A stretch of 64,000 bases of DNA from Xenorhabdus lircayensis (lineage in GTDB: Bacteria; Pseudomonadota; Gammaproteobacteria; Enterobacterales; Enterobacteriaceae), in NCBI RefSeq assembly GCF_016306625.1, contig NZ_JACOII010000024.1, positions 42,608-106,607 on the forward strand, read 5' to 3'. The notes beneath the pieces are model-generated. The model did no database searches. It had not been told where the DNA came from and was given only the letters and a program-made list of their open reading frames with translations. Made by a program: the position numbers and the translations under genes. This document shows positions 12,494 to 21,842 of this stretch, piece by piece. Numbering within the stretch: position 1 is the first letter of the stretch; each line of letters starts with the position of its first letter.

Positions 12494-14476
12494 ATGAAAA
12501 AAGCACTTTTTTTGATATCAGCGACAACAGCATTGTTAGTTTATTTCATAACAAATGCCCATGCCTATGACGACGTTTATGTTTTTGGTGATAGTTTGAG
12601 TGATGGTGGGAATATAGGAAGATTCACAACAGATGGAAAAAACGCTGAACTATACGATGAATATATTACTCAGGAACTCACTGGCAAAAAGTTAATACAA
12701 TCTACTGAGGGCGGAACTAATTATGCGTACGGAGGGGCAACAGCTAATGGTTCACGGAATCCAATCTGGGACATTATCTTTCCTCCCACTAAAAAACAAC
12801 TCGATGATTATTTAAAAGCACACTCTGGGCAGGCTGATCCCAATGGTCTGTACATACATTGGGTGGGGGGTAATAATATCTCTAAGGCTTTGGAATTTTT
12901 AGCGGAAGGAGATAAAGACGCAGCACAAGATCTGATCAATGATGGTTCTGCATCCGCAGCATCGCAGGTCAATCAACTCCTTAAAGCTAACGCTGGCTTG
13001 GTTATTGTACCTAATGTTCCCGATATTGGTACAACCCCCAAAATTATGGAAGAAGTACTTCGGGGAGCATTAAAAAAAAGTAAAGTGTCTGAAGATGAAA
13101 TCACGCAAATTCTGACAAAAGTTCACCAGGCTATCAACCAACACCCGACACCGAATATCGCTACCCGGCATCAAATTATCGAAGGAGTTTTAAAAAAAAT
13201 CGCAGAAGGTGTTGCTCCCAAAGATCCAGACAAAGCTAAAGAAATCTACCATCAACTACTTGATGCCTATGATCAAAACAGCAAAATTGCCTCCCAATTG
13301 TCTGACGAATATAACCAGAAAGAAGAAGACCAGCTTGGTAATGGTAATATCCTTCGTGCCGATATCAATCGCCTCTTACGGGAAGTGATTGAGAATCCGA
13401 CCATCTATGGCATTTCCAATACCCTTGGTTATGCCTGCCCGCAAGGTGAACTTGCCATGGTTTGTTCTTCTTCCGACCCCGACTTTGATAAAAGCCAATC
13501 ATACTTGTTTTCCGATAGCTTCCATCCGACACCTTATGCACATCGGGTGATCGGTCAGTACATTATGTCCATCTATAACGCCCCACTACAGGTGATGGTG
13601 TTGAATCACATCAACCGAATACCCGTCACAAGTGCCCTTAACTCACTTGATGGACACCTGCAACAACTTCGCAATAGCCGTAATGTACAAGGTAAAATTG
13701 GCATATTCGGTGGGTACACAGGTAACCACAATAGCACCCTCACATTGGGTAGCGATTATCAACTGACAGATGATTTGCTATTAGGGGCGACAGTTTCACG
13801 TTATCGAAATGAGCAAAGTTCAACTTCTGATTTCAATTATGCGGCTACTGGCCATGTCGTAACGACTTATGCACTATGGAACTACTATGACAACGGCTGG
13901 CTGAGTGGCGATCTCCATTATTCACGCACCAATTACGACAATCTGTCACGTACCATCCAGCTTGGTCAAGCCACGCGTAGAGAATCAGGCTCAACGACCG
14001 GCAAACAGTGGGGGTGGCGAATCGCGGCTGGCTGGAATATCCCTATCACCCATCACCTAACCACCAGCCCAATCATCCAGTATGCTTGGGATAAAGGGAA
14101 TGTTGATGGCTATCGTGAATCCGGCAACAATAGCACTTCCATGCATTTTGGGGATCAGCACTATAATTCTAAAGTGGGTTCAGTGGGCTGGCGAGTCGAT
14201 GCTCAATTAGGTCGTTTCAATCCTTACGCTTCTATCCTGTTCAATCATCAATTCGATGATGAACTCTATACACTTCGCAGCGCCATCAATTCCACTAAAA
14301 CATCCTTCATACAACAGGGGAAAAAACAAGATAGAAACCGCTTTCAATACACCGTTGGGATCAATGCGAATTTGACCAATAACTTTCGGGCATTTGCAGC
14401 CATATCACATGAAAAAAGCGGTAATACTTCAAATCATAATTATGATTTGAATCTCGGTTTCAATGTCAGCTTTTGA
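12494..14476 (+). CDS. GDSL autotransporter lipase/esterase, copy 2
   Basis: A 660-residue paralogue of the preceding gene, with the same architecture. It has a signal peptide (about 24 residues, ending HA-YD), a GDSL motif VFGDSLSDGGN, block III WVGGNN, a catalytic Asp-His motif SDSFHPT, and a C-terminal beta-barrel ending GFNVSF. The barrel and catalytic segments are highly alike in the two copies, for example SGDLHYSRTNYD and RTIQLGQATRRE. The middle of the passenger (about residues 180-300) and one loop after the GGATAN motif differ. GGAG lies upstream of the ATG at 12494. The tandem arrangement indicates duplication followed by divergence of the substrate-facing part. Confidence 0.9.
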   Translation: MKKALFLISATTALLVYFITNAHAYDDVYVFGDSLSDGGNIGRFTTDGKNAELYDEYITQELTGKKLIQSTEGGTNYAYGGATANGSRNPIWDIIFPPTKKQLDDYLKAHSGQADPNGLYIHWVGGNNISKALEFLAEGDKDAAQDLINDGSASAASQVNQLLKANAGLVIVPNVPDIGTTPKIMEEVLRGALKKSKVSEDEITQILTKVHQAINQHPTPNIATRHQIIEGVLKKIAEGVAPKDPDKAKEIYHQLLDAYDQNSKIASQLSDEYNQKEEDQLGNGNILRADINRLLREVIENPTIYGISNTLGYACPQGELAMVCSSSDPDFDKSQSYLFSDSFHPTPYAHRVIGQYIMSIYNAPLQVMVLNHINRIPVTSALNSLDGHLQQLRNSRNVQGKIGIFGGYTGNHNSTLTLGSDYQLTDDLLLGATVSRYRNEQSSTSDFNYAATGHVVTTYALWNYYDNGWLSGDLHYSRTNYDNLSRTIQLGQATRRESGSTTGKQWGWRIAAGWNIPITHHLTTSPIIQYAWDKGNVDGYRESGNNSTSMHFGDQHYNSKVGSVGWRVDAQLGRFNPYASILFNHQFDDELYTLRSAINSTKTSFIQQGKKQDRNRFQYTVGINANLTNNFRAFAAISHEKSGNTSNHNYDLNLGFNVSF

Positions 14477-14529
14477 TATACCGAATGCAGGATAAAAATG
14501 GGAAGAAATACAAAAGAAAATTCACAAGC

Positions 14530-14552
14530 AAGGCGGTAAAAATTGCCGCCTT
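14530..14552 (+). terminator. Probable terminator between autotransporter lipase 2 and ychH
   Basis: The stem AAGGCGG/CCGCCTT encloses TAAAAATTG. It sits between convergent genes and could serve both directions, although the T-run on the plus strand is short. Confidence 0.55.
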
Positions 14553-14586
14553 ACCTAAATTCGTTGAGTGTTAATATTTATAAGAA

Positions 14587-14868
14587 TCATGAATGCCGAT
14601 GTTTTTTACGACGACAGCGTTCATCGTAATTTTTCAGCCACCAATACCTATCAGTAACCTGTTCCCGACCACCAATACTGGCACCTGCCAGCCAAATGAC
14701 TGCACCAACAAATACCCCCATTAATGCACCGTCTGTCAGTAATTCAGACAGCCCAAAACTGAAGATATGGCTGAGTAATACATAAGCCAGACTGACAAGC
14801 ATTGCCGCCATTCCCAATCCCATGAGAATATTACCAAAAATAAAAGTTTTTTTACGTCTCATAACCAA
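14587..14868 (-). CDS. ychH: YchH family inner-membrane stress protein
   Basis: This 93-residue protein has two predicted membrane segments (about residues 10-33 and 43-66). It has a basic, tryptophan-rich C-terminus (DRYWWLKNYDERCRRKKHRHS) that matches YchH of E. coli in sequence and length. YchH is described as a stress-induced inner-membrane protein of unknown mechanism. Its position, divergent from pth, is the same as in E. coli. It could also start at the third codon (methionine). Confidence 0.88.
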   Translation of the reverse strand: MVMRRKKTFIFGNILMGLGMAAMLVSLAYVLLSHIFSFGLSELLTDGALMGVFVGAVIWLAGASIGGREQVTDRYWWLKNYDERCRRKKHRHS

Positions 14869-15177
14869 CCTCCAATACTTTTTTTGAACGCCAATTTGTC
14901 AACGCAACGAACTCAAAAGCACGAAAGTAGATATCTCCTTCTGTATTAATTATAGGCTTAGAATTTAAAAGGTTATTGCGGCGGCGATCACAAGTTGTAC
15001 AAATTTAAACCTAATTTTTTACATTCTGTCGAAATAATATTTATTAAGAGCGCTATATTTATCAAAAACACAGCAGCAACTTGAATGATGAAAGATATAA
15101 TCAGCTTTGTACTCAAGCCTTGAGATAGGTAAACTACCTCCCTTTTTTGTTCCATTGCCAATAAGCGAACCTAAACT
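14869..15177. promoter_or_regulatory. Divergent ychH-pth intergenic region
   Basis: About 310 bases between the divergent starts of ychH and pth contain no gene. The region must carry promoters in both directions. I could not assign hexamers with confidence. Confidence 0.5.
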
Positions 15178-15768
15178 GTGAGTAACATAAAATTAATCGT
15201 TGGCCTGGCAAACCCTGGGGCTGAATATGCACAGACCAGACATAATGCCGGAGCATGGTTTGTCGATTTGTTAGCACAACGCTATAACCAGTCCCTAAAA
15301 GAAGAAAGTAAATTTTTTGGTTATACCACCCGCATCAACATTAATGGGCAGGATATTCGCCTGCTGGTGCCAACCACTTTCATGAACCTCAGTGGCAAAT
15401 CTGTCCTTGCCCTTGTCGGATTCTACCGCATCCAACCGGACGAAATTCTGGTAGCGCATGATGAGTTGGATCTACCGCCTGGTGTGGCAAAAATGAAATT
15501 GGGTGGCAGTAATGGCGGTCATAACGGCCTGAAAGACATTCAAAATAAGTTCGGCAATAACCCTAACTTTCATCGTTTGCGTATCGGTATCGGCCATCCG
15601 GGCGATAAAAACAAAGTCGTGGGTTTCGTACTTGGCAAGCCCCCTGCCAGTGAGCAAAAGCTGATTGATGATGCCATTGATGAAGCATTGCGCTGCACTG
15701 ACATTCTTATTAAAGATGGTATGTCCAAAGCGATTAACCGCCTGCATGCATTTAAAACCAGCACCTAG
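15178..15768 (+). CDS. pth: Peptidyl-tRNA hydrolase (Pth)
   Basis: Pth recycles tRNA from prematurely released peptidyl-tRNA and is essential in E. coli. The 196 residues carry the family signatures [20 protein letters not shown] (catalytic histidine near residue 22), [12 protein letters not shown] near 63, and [20 protein letters not shown] near 97. The start is a GTG at 15178, as in E. coli, with no obvious Shine-Dalgarno. It precedes ychF in the conserved order. Confidence 0.96.
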   Translation: MSNIKLIVGLANPGAEYAQTRHNAGAWFVDLLAQRYNQSLKEESKFFGYTTRININGQDIRLLVPTTFMNLSGKSVLALVGFYRIQPDEILVAHDELDLPPGVAKMKLGGSNGGHNGLKDIQNKFGNNPNFHRLRIGIGHPGDKNKVVGFVLGKPPASEQKLIDDAIDEALRCTDILIKDGMSKAINRLHAFKTST

Positions 15769-15801
15769 CTGGGAGTGCGTGGCGCAGCGGGTTATTGCAT
15801 G

Positions 15802-15807
15802 TATAAT
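15802..15807 (+). promoter_or_regulatory. Candidate -10 element for ychF
   Basis: A consensus TATAAT lies 74 bases upstream of the ychF ATG in the pth-ychF gap. The expected -35 region is a poor match, so this is only a candidate. Confidence 0.35.
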
Positions 15808-15880
15808 AGCGCCAATTTTGTATAACTCACCGACAAGCGTATTGCTCGTTGGTTTATAAGTGATTTAAGGTGATAAATAT

Positions 15881-16972
15881 ATGGGATTCAAATGCGGTAT
15901 CGTTGGCCTGCCTAACGTTGGGAAATCTACATTATTCAATGCGCTGACCAAAGCAGGTATCGAAGCAGCAAACTTCCCGTTCTGCACTATCGAGCCAAAC
16001 ACAGGTGTAGTGCCGATGCCAGACCCACGTCTCGACCAATTGGCTGAGATTGTCAAACCACAGCGCATACTGCCAACTACTATGGAATTCGTGGATATTG
16101 CTGGTCTCGTAAAAGGTGCTTCAAAAGGTGAAGGTCTGGGCAACCAATTCCTGACCAACATCCGTGAAACAGAAGCGATCGGCCATGTTGTACGCTGCTT
16201 TGAAAACGACAACATCATCCACGTTTCCGGTCAGGTTGATCCCGCCGCCGATATTGACATTATCAATACTGAGCTGGCCCTGTCGGATCTGGACACCTGC
16301 GAACGCGCCATCCATCGTGTACAGAAGAAAGCCAAAGGCGGAGATAAAGATGCTAAGACCGAACTGGAAGCCTTGGAAAAGTGCCTTCCTAACCTTGAAC
16401 AAGCAGGTATGCTACGCGCTTTAGACCTGAGCGAGGAAGAAAAAGCAGCGATTCGCTATCTGAGCTTCCTGACCTTGAAACCAACCATGTACATTGCCAA
16501 CGTCAATGAAGATGGTTTCGAAAATAATCCACATCTTGATACCGTTCGCGCCATTGCAGAAAAAGAAGGCTCTGTCGTCGTTCCAGTTTGTGCGGCTATT
16601 GAAGCGGATATCGCAGAACTGGAAGATGCCGACCGCGAAGAATTTATGGCTGAATTGGGTCTGGAAGAACCGGGCCTGAACCGTGTTATTCGTGCGGGCT
16701 ATGAACTGCTGAACCTGCAAACCTACTTCACCGCGGGCGTGAAAGAAGTGCGTGCTTGGACTATTCCAGTAGGCGCTACAGCTCCACAAGCAGCGGGCAA
16801 AATTCACACTGATTTTGAAAAAGGCTTTATCCGTGCCCAAACCATCGCGTTTGAAGATTTCATTGCTTACAAAGGTGAGCAAGGCGCGAAAGAAGTCGGC
16901 AAGATGCGTGCGGAAGGGAAAGATTATATCGTTAAAGATGGCGATGTGATGAACTTCTTATTTAACGTCTAA
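15881..16972 (+). CDS. ychF: Redox-regulated ATPase YchF
   Basis: YchF is an Obg-family P-loop protein that prefers ATP to GTP and binds ribosomes; it has been linked to oxidative-stress control. The P-loop is [12 protein letters not shown] near residues 6-17. Other G motifs ([20 protein letters not shown]) follow, and a TGS-type C-terminal domain ends in NFLFNV. The length of 363 residues equals that of E. coli YchF. It lies downstream of pth as in most enterobacteria. Confidence 0.97.
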   Translation: MGFKCGIVGLPNVGKSTLFNALTKAGIEAANFPFCTIEPNTGVVPMPDPRLDQLAEIVKPQRILPTTMEFVDIAGLVKGASKGEGLGNQFLTNIRETEAIGHVVRCFENDNIIHVSGQVDPAADIDIINTELALSDLDTCERAIHRVQKKAKGGDKDAKTELEALEKCLPNLEQAGMLRALDLSEEEKAAIRYLSFLTLKPTMYIANVNEDGFENNPHLDTVRAIAEKEGSVVVPVCAAIEADIAELEDADREEFMAELGLEEPGLNRVIRAGYELLNLQTYFTAGVKEVRAWTIPVGATAPQAAGKIHTDFEKGFIRAQTIAFEDFIAYKGEQGAKEVGKMRAEGKDYIVKDGDVMNFLFNV

Positions 16973-17031
16973 AATAATATTTTTTATCTTACGACATTTC
17001 AGAATGTCTTATTAAGACTGATAAAGCCTAT

Positions 17032-17058
17032 AAAATCCACGCTGTTGCGTGGATTTTT
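17032..17058 (+). terminator. Terminator after ychF
   Basis: The stem AAAATCCACGC/GCGTGGATTTT has a TGTT loop and lies between ychF and the convergent amidohydrolase gene. A- and T-runs on both sides suggest bidirectional function. Confidence 0.9.
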
Positions 17059-17066
17059 GAGCTGAC

Positions 17067-18455
17067 TTATCCCGTTTTCCTCACACTCCCCCACACCATT
17101 TCCCCGTTATGGAACGTCGCAGTTCGTGGCGAAATACGCGCCACCGCCTCGGCGGAACAGGAGGCATCCACCAGCACAAAGCTGGCATCATCCTGCACTT
17201 TAGGCCATACGCGCTCACCTTTATCGTTGAGCGGCAGCACGTCGCCGGTAGCAATCGCCAGCGCACGAGATAACGTTTGCTCGTTAGGACGAATGTATAG
17301 CTGTGCGTACAGGTTGGCTTTCTCCAGCATGTCACCCAAACCATACGGCGACCAGTGATCAATCACGCTATCGGTGCCAGTCATCACAAACACACCTTTA
17401 TCGCGTAACTGTCTGAGCGGCATATGCAGCGTACCAATAGGCACAGTCGAAGCAATAGCCACCTGCTGTGCTGCCATTCGAGCAGCTATTTCATCCACCT
17501 GCTGTTCGTCAAGCGTCGCCAGCGCAAAGGCGTGGCTGATGGTCAGTTTGCCTTTCAGCTGTGGCGTTTTTTCTACGGTTTCTACCATGTAGTTAATCGC
17601 CGCCATACCTTCTGGGCTGGTTTCATGCAGATGAATATCCACCCCTTTGCCATAATCCAACGCAATCTGGAACATCGTATCGAGGGATTTTTCCATCGAG
17701 CCGTCTACATTGGTCGGATCGAGACCGCCCACGTAGTGCGCCCCCATCTGCATCGCTTCACGCATCAACGGTTCCGATTTCGAGAGCAGCAAACCGTGCT
17801 GCGGGAAAGCCACAATCTCACAGCTGAAACCAGACTGACGACGCGCCAGTACCGCTTGCAGATTTTCGAGATTTTTCAGGCCTGAGGTTGGCTCAACATT
17901 GCAGTGGCTGCGAGCGATAGTGGAGCCTTTCGACTGGATAAGATCAATCAGCTTTTCCGCGCGCTCTTGGGTGTACGATTGCAACTCTGGCAGTAGTTTC
18001 TGCTCAAATTTGATCATATCTTGAATGGTGGTCTCTGCCGGTCGATTGAGGGCACGCCACGGACCGCCATAAAATGTTTTATCCAGATGGATGTGCATAT
18101 CCCGCATCGCCGGAAGCATCAGTTTGCCACCCGCATCGTAACGTGGCAACGTGCTGTCCGGGCGCTGCTTGTTCCCGTGCATGGCAACAATTTTTCCATT
18201 GTTGATTTCCAGAGTTCCCAATTCAGTCAGAGTGCTGACTGCCGTCTGCTCCTCAAACACAAACCCGGACTCCAGCAAAACGTTATCCAAATAGTAGTGC
18301 TTATCGGTTATTTTCATGGAATTATCCGCTTCACAGTTCGCTGTAGCTGACTGAGTAGCATACGCGACGGGGCTGATGGCACCAAACAGCGCGCAGGCAG
18401 TGACCATTTTGCCGCTCTGACTTAAGAACTCACGACGGTTTTTATTTTCGTTCAT
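17067..18455 (-). CDS. Tat-exported metal-dependent amidohydrolase (cytosine-deaminase-like)
   Basis: This 462-residue protein begins with a twin-arginine signal (NRREFLSQSGKMVTACAL, residues 4-21), so a folded, cofactor-containing enzyme is probably exported to the periplasm. The mature part is an amidohydrolase barrel. It has MRDMHIHLDKTFYGG (metal-binding HxH), ARSHCNVEP, VDIHLHETSPEG, ISHAFALATLD and TGTDSVIDHWSPYG (metal-binding Asp). The closest relatives I recall are cytosine-deaminase-like hydrolases; the substrate is unknown. The ATG at 18455 follows GGGAG and starts the Tat signal, so the upstream extension to 18500 is unlikely. Its base composition looks more GC-rich than its neighbours', hinting at acquisition. 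Confidence 0.82.
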   Translation of the reverse strand: MNENKNRREFLSQSGKMVTACALFGAISPVAYATQSATANCEADNSMKITDKHYYLDNVLLESGFVFEEQTAVSTLTELGTLEINNGKIVAMHGNKQRPDSTLPRYDAGGKLMLPAMRDMHIHLDKTFYGGPWRALNRPAETTIQDMIKFEQKLLPELQSYTQERAEKLIDLIQSKGSTIARSHCNVEPTSGLKNLENLQAVLARRQSGFSCEIVAFPQHGLLLSKSEPLMREAMQMGAHYVGGLDPTNVDGSMEKSLDTMFQIALDYGKGVDIHLHETSPEGMAAINYMVETVEKTPQLKGKLTISHAFALATLDEQQVDEIAARMAAQQVAIASTVPIGTLHMPLRQLRDKGVFVMTGTDSVIDHWSPYGLGDMLEKANLYAQLYIRPNEQTLSRALAIATGDVLPLNDKGERVWPKVQDDASFVLVDASCSAEAVARISPRTATFHNGEMVWGSVRKTG

Positions 18456-18525
18456 GTTTTCTCCCTTTCCAGACGTTAACAATATGCGTGCCCATCTCAC
18501 TGCATTTCACTAAATGCCGTGGTCT

Positions 18526-18578
18526 AAATAGTTATATGGACACCAATTTTAATTGAGTTGGTGTCCATATAACTATTT
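18526..18578. promoter_or_regulatory. Perfect 21-bp inverted repeat between divergent genes
   Basis: Bases 18526-18546 and 18558-18578 are exact reverse complements (21 of 21), separated by an 11-base loop, TTTTAATTGAG. The palindrome lies 71 bases upstream of the amidohydrolase start and 208 bases before the DUF305 gene. It could be an operator, a hairpin in a leader transcript, or the terminal repeats of a tiny excised element. No T-run follows, which argues against a simple terminator. Confidence 0.8.
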
Positions 18579-18785
18579 AACCTGAATTCTGGTTAATACT
18601 CTATCCCATGAAAAGAAACTCAATTAATTTGATGAATAATATGAACTTAGAACCTATCCCATTAGGCTATTAATGATTAAAAATTCGATGTATGTATTGT
18701 AAATATACTAAAATTTCTCTCCATATCATTGACCTTGCCCTAAGGGGAAGCTTTATCTTCTTAAGAAGAACCTAAGGAGAACAGC

Positions 18786-19112
18786 ATGAAAAAAACTTTA
18801 ATTTTTGCATCAATAATTGCCAACACATTTGCTTTCAGTGCTATAGCGAATACCGATACGATGAAAGAAGAGCTTAATGCCTCAATGACAAAAATGAATG
18901 ATGATATGCATAAAAGTATGATGGCTGATAATGCTGATCAAGCCTTTGCTAAAGGCATGTTAGCCCATCATATCGGAGCTGTTGAAATGGCAACAATAGA
19001 GCTTAAGTACGGCAAAGATCCAGAAATGAGGCAACTTGCAGAAAATATTGTCAAGGCACAGGATGCTGAGATTAAGCAAATGCAAAAATGGTTAGAGAAA
19101 AATAAAAAGTAA
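18786..19112 (+). CDS. DUF305 family periplasmic protein
   Basis: This 108-residue protein has a Sec signal peptide of about 21 residues (cleavage near AIA-N). It has one DUF305 helical unit with the family motif FAKGMLAHHIGAVEMA. DUF305 proteins are ferritin-like helical proteins, and some (such as CopM) bind copper in the periplasm; the paired histidines and many methionines here are compatible with that. GGAG precedes the ATG. A weak hairpin follows at 19142-19178. Metal binding is inferred from the family. Confidence 0.85.
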   Translation: MKKTLIFASIIANTFAFSAIANTDTMKEELNASMTKMNDDMHKSMMADNADQAFAKGMLAHHIGAVEMATIELKYGKDPEMRQLAENIVKAQDAEIKQMQKWLEKNKK

Positions 19113-19141
19113 TCTTTCATATCCTTGCATATTAATTTTAT

Positions 19142-19178
19142 AAAGCCAATGGAAGCTCTTCTGTTTCTGCTGGCTTTT
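19142..19178 (+). terminator. Possible terminator after the DUF305 gene
   Basis: AAAGCCA and TGGCTTT can pair, with an internal GAAGCTCTTC palindrome, and TTCTTATTT follows. It is moderate in strength. Confidence 0.45.
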
Positions 19179-19286
19179 CTTATTTAACCTTATATCTTCT
19201 TGGCTTTGACTGTACTTTGGTTGGCTACAAGTTGGGCAACTATCAGATCAAATTTGAACTGCTACGTAGAAGGAGAAGGCAATAAT

Positions 19287-19481
19287 ATGAAGGCACAAAT
19301 TCTCGCCGCATGGGACAACTTTATGTTATCAAAGCGTTTTATTATAGAAACTATCAATGATCAATTAAAAAATATTTCTCAGATAGAACACTCGCTTCAC
19401 CGTAGCGTAAAGGGTTTCATATTAACTGTTTTGGGCGGACTGATTGCTTATTGCCTTAAAAAGGCTAAGCATTGTTACTGA
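19287..19481 (+). pseudogene. IS982-family transposase remnant (C-terminal end)
   Basis: About 65 codons read WDNFMLSKRFIIETINDQLK followed by NISQIEHSLHRS. This is the C-terminal motif of IS982 transposases, including the last acidic residue of the DDE triad. The rest of the transposase is missing upstream, so the element is dead. An IS982 N-terminal remnant lies at 55.2-55.4 kb. Confidence 0.75.
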
Positions 19482-19559
19482 TACAAATTTCTACCTTCAG
19501 GCGATATGCTTAATAACGCACGAATAATTAGTCATTTTGTATGAGCAAGGGAGCAAGAA

Positions 19560-20492
19560 ATGAGTGCATTGCATCATCCGTCCGATACAACAGAAACCGA
19601 AATCCAGTTACGGCAATTAGCTGGAAAAGTAGCTAAATTAACGCGCCCCAATACACACGCTGTAAAAACAGCGATTCCTCAATTGACACTTTGCCATTTG
19701 GAACAGCCGACAGATCCGATAGGCTGGCTATACGAGCCCAGTATTATGGTCATTGCCCAAGGGGCAAAACGAGTGACAATTGGTGATCGCTCTTATTGCT
19801 GTGATTCCCAGCAGCTTTTAGTAACTTCGACAAATATCCCCACCATTACCCAGATTTGTACCGCATCTAAGGAAAAACCCTTTTTTGCCCTGATGTTGCG
19901 GCTAGATATTCAGGAAGCGTCAAAGTTAATGGTTGAAGATAAGGTTATGATAAAGCATCAAACGCAGGATACATGCGCATTGGCAGTGACCTCGGCCACT
20001 GCGGATCTGCTGAGCTGTTTTAATCGTTTATTGGATATATTGAACACGCCGGAAGATATTCCCGTCCTCTCCCCCCTAATACATAAAGAGATCATTTATC
20101 GACTGCTAAAAAGTGAGTTGGGGGGACGTTTGCAGCAAATGGCCTCTCAAGAAAGCCCAAGCCATCAAATCAGTCAGGCGATTAAATGGTTAAAGGAAAA
20201 TTTTTCCGATCCGGTTAAAGTCGAACAGCTTGCTCAAATCGCCAAAATGAGTCCCTCTTCTTTTCATCACCACTTTAAAGCTGTTACCTCAATGAGTCCG
20301 TTACAGTACCAAAAGTGGCTACGTTTGCACGAAGCAAGGCGAATATTGTTGACACAACACTACAACGTATCAACCACCGCATTTCAGGTTGGTTATGAAA
20401 GCACTTCCCAATTCAACCGTGAATATAATCGCCTTTTTGGTGAGCCTCCTTGCCGAGATATCAAACGATTACGTGTGTCACAAAAACAATGA
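19560..20492 (+). CDS. AraC family transcriptional regulator
   Basis: This 310-residue regulator has an N-terminal cupin-like AraC_N domain (about residues 35-185, with PSIMVIAQGAKRVTIGDRSY) and a C-terminal double helix-turn-helix. The second part is exemplified by LAQIAKMSPSSFHHHFKAVT and VGYESTSQFNREYNRLFGEP. Such AraC_N regulators often control adjacent oxidoreductase genes. The MdaB-like gene starts 122 bases downstream in the same direction and is the likely target, though this is inferred from position only. Confidence 0.88.
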   Translation: MSALHHPSDTTETEIQLRQLAGKVAKLTRPNTHAVKTAIPQLTLCHLEQPTDPIGWLYEPSIMVIAQGAKRVTIGDRSYCCDSQQLLVTSTNIPTITQICTASKEKPFFALMLRLDIQEASKLMVEDKVMIKHQTQDTCALAVTSATADLLSCFNRLLDILNTPEDIPVLSPLIHKEIIYRLLKSELGGRLQQMASQESPSHQISQAIKWLKENFSDPVKVEQLAQIAKMSPSSFHHHFKAVTSMSPLQYQKWLRLHEARRILLTQHYNVSTTAFQVGYESTSQFNREYNRLFGEPPCRDIKRLRVSQKQ

Positions 20493-20614
20493 ATGCAGAA
20501 AATAGATATTACTGGAGAATCAGGCAATGATTGGCAATGAATAGGCACACTTTCAATCAAAATCAGTTCTAAGATAATCCGTGATTTATCAAAAAAATAA
20601 AACAGAGGATTATT

Positions 20615-21193
20615 ATGGGCCGTATTTTAGTTATCAATTCAGCAAAAGATTTTGGTGAATCAAGAGGAGAATTAAATAATACCTTAACAGAAGTTATCAA
20701 GGAGCACCTGACAGAAATGGGGCATGCTGTTCAGGTGACGCATGTAGATAAAGACTATGACATTGCCGCAGAGGTTGATAAATTTTTTTGGGCAGATAGC
20801 ATTATTTACCAAATGCCGGGCTGGTGGATGGAAGCGCCATGGATTTTGAAAAAATATGTCGATGAGGTTTTTAGTGCCGGTCACAGTACATTATTTAAGG
20901 ATGATGGACGAACCCGCAACAATCCTGCCAAAAAATATGGCTCAGGCGGTCTAATACAAGGCAAGAATTATATGTTCTCAGTGACTTGGAATGCGCCACT
21001 GGAATCATTTGAAGATCCTAATCAATTTTTTGAAGGAAAAGGTATCGACAGTGTTTACTACCCTTTTCATAAAGCAAACCAATTTTTAGGTATGTCTCCA
21101 TTACCGACATTTGCTTGCCATGATGTGATGAAAAATCCACAAATTTTGCAGGATATTAAGCGATTGAAAACTCATTTATCAGCCTTTTTCTAA
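20615..21193 (+). CDS. MdaB-like NAD(P)H:quinone oxidoreductase
   Basis: This 192-residue flavodoxin-fold protein resembles MdaB (modulator of drug activity B), which reduces quinones with NAD(P)H by two electrons and protects against oxidative stress. Diagnostic stretches are ILVINSAKDFGESRGELN at the N-terminus, IIYQMPGWWMEAPWILKKYV near residue 67, and the later FSVTWNAPLESFED. AGAGGAT precedes the ATG. It is probably regulated by the AraC-type protein upstream. Confidence 0.87.
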   Translation: MGRILVINSAKDFGESRGELNNTLTEVIKEHLTEMGHAVQVTHVDKDYDIAAEVDKFFWADSIIYQMPGWWMEAPWILKKYVDEVFSAGHSTLFKDDGRTRNNPAKKYGSGGLIQGKNYMFSVTWNAPLESFEDPNQFFEGKGIDSVYYPFHKANQFLGMSPLPTFACHDVMKNPQILQDIKRLKTHLSAFF

Positions 21194-21208
21194 GAGTTGA
21201 TTTATTAT

Positions 21209-21256
21209 CTATACTCAATAGATTTCAAACAGCAGCTTAGAAGATAAAGAGTATAT
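21209..21256 (+). repeat. ERIC-type element with internal deletion
   Basis: CTATACTCAATAGATTTCAA is followed at once by CAGCAGCTTAGAAGATAAAG and GTATAT. These are the two ends of the full element at 29475-29602, with the centre missing. Confidence 0.6.
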
Positions 21257-21262
21257 ATGTAT

Positions 21263-21290
21263 ATCCACTTGTTTATCAGGTGGATTTTTA
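21263..21290 (+). terminator. Terminator after the MdaB-like gene
   Basis: ATCCAC pairs with GTGGAT around TTGTTTATCAG and is followed by TTTTTA. Confidence 0.7.
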
Positions 21291-21610
21291 TCTCCCTCTA
21301 CAATCGTTTCAATATACCAGCATTAAACACCGCACTAACAAAAAATAACGCCATTAATTATTACACAAGAAATAAAATATTCTATTAACGAACCTCCAAT
21401 AAATAAACTTGCATTCACATAATTTATTATAAAAACACATAGTTATTACATAAAGTAGCTACAGCTAGACTTATCAAATAAATATTATGTAAACCAAATA
21501 AGAAAACCAGAACACAATATAAAAAATTAACTGTAAAATAAAGTTATCAGTGATAAGACCCACTGAACTTCAAATACATTCAATCACATTAACACCTGAG
21601 GTATCTAATC

Positions 21611-21814
21611 ATGAAAAAAATAATTGCAATGTGTCTTGCTGCAACAATTATTGGCGGATTCTCTGTTAATGCAGCAAACGCAGAAAACACCACACCTGTT
21701 TCTACACATGTAAAATCTGATGCTAATTCTCAAAATGAGAATAACTTCCTTAAAAATATATGTCTTAAACTTCTATCACAAGAGTATAGATTTTTATGTG
21801 AATACTTTGAATAA
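21611..21814 (+). CDS. Small secreted two-cysteine peptide, copy 1
   Basis: This 67-residue protein has a clear signal peptide (MKKIIAMCLAATIIGGFSVN, cleavage after ANA near residue 24). It has a short Thr/Ser-rich stretch and a C-terminal module NICLKLLSQEYRFLCEYFE with two cysteines. I do not recognise the family. The downstream copy has the same signal and the same C-x-K-L ... Y-x-x-L-C-E pattern. GAGGT lies upstream of the ATG. The conserved signal, diverged linker and conserved cysteine module suggest an exported peptide with a folded C-terminus; its function is unknown. Confidence 0.72.
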   Translation: MKKIIAMCLAATIIGGFSVNAANAENTTPVSTHVKSDANSQNENNFLKNICLKLLSQEYRFLCEYFE

Positions 21815-21842
21815 ATAAGTTTGGTTTTCATTAATAATAATG

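Noticed and set aside
16421..16882. 153-codon open frame on the minus strand
   Set aside because: Antisense to ychF, which is unambiguous; its composition reflects the complementary strand of highly expressed codons.
17424..17885. 153-codon open frame on the plus strand
   Set aside because: Antisense to the amidohydrolase gene, His/Arg-rich shadow sequence.
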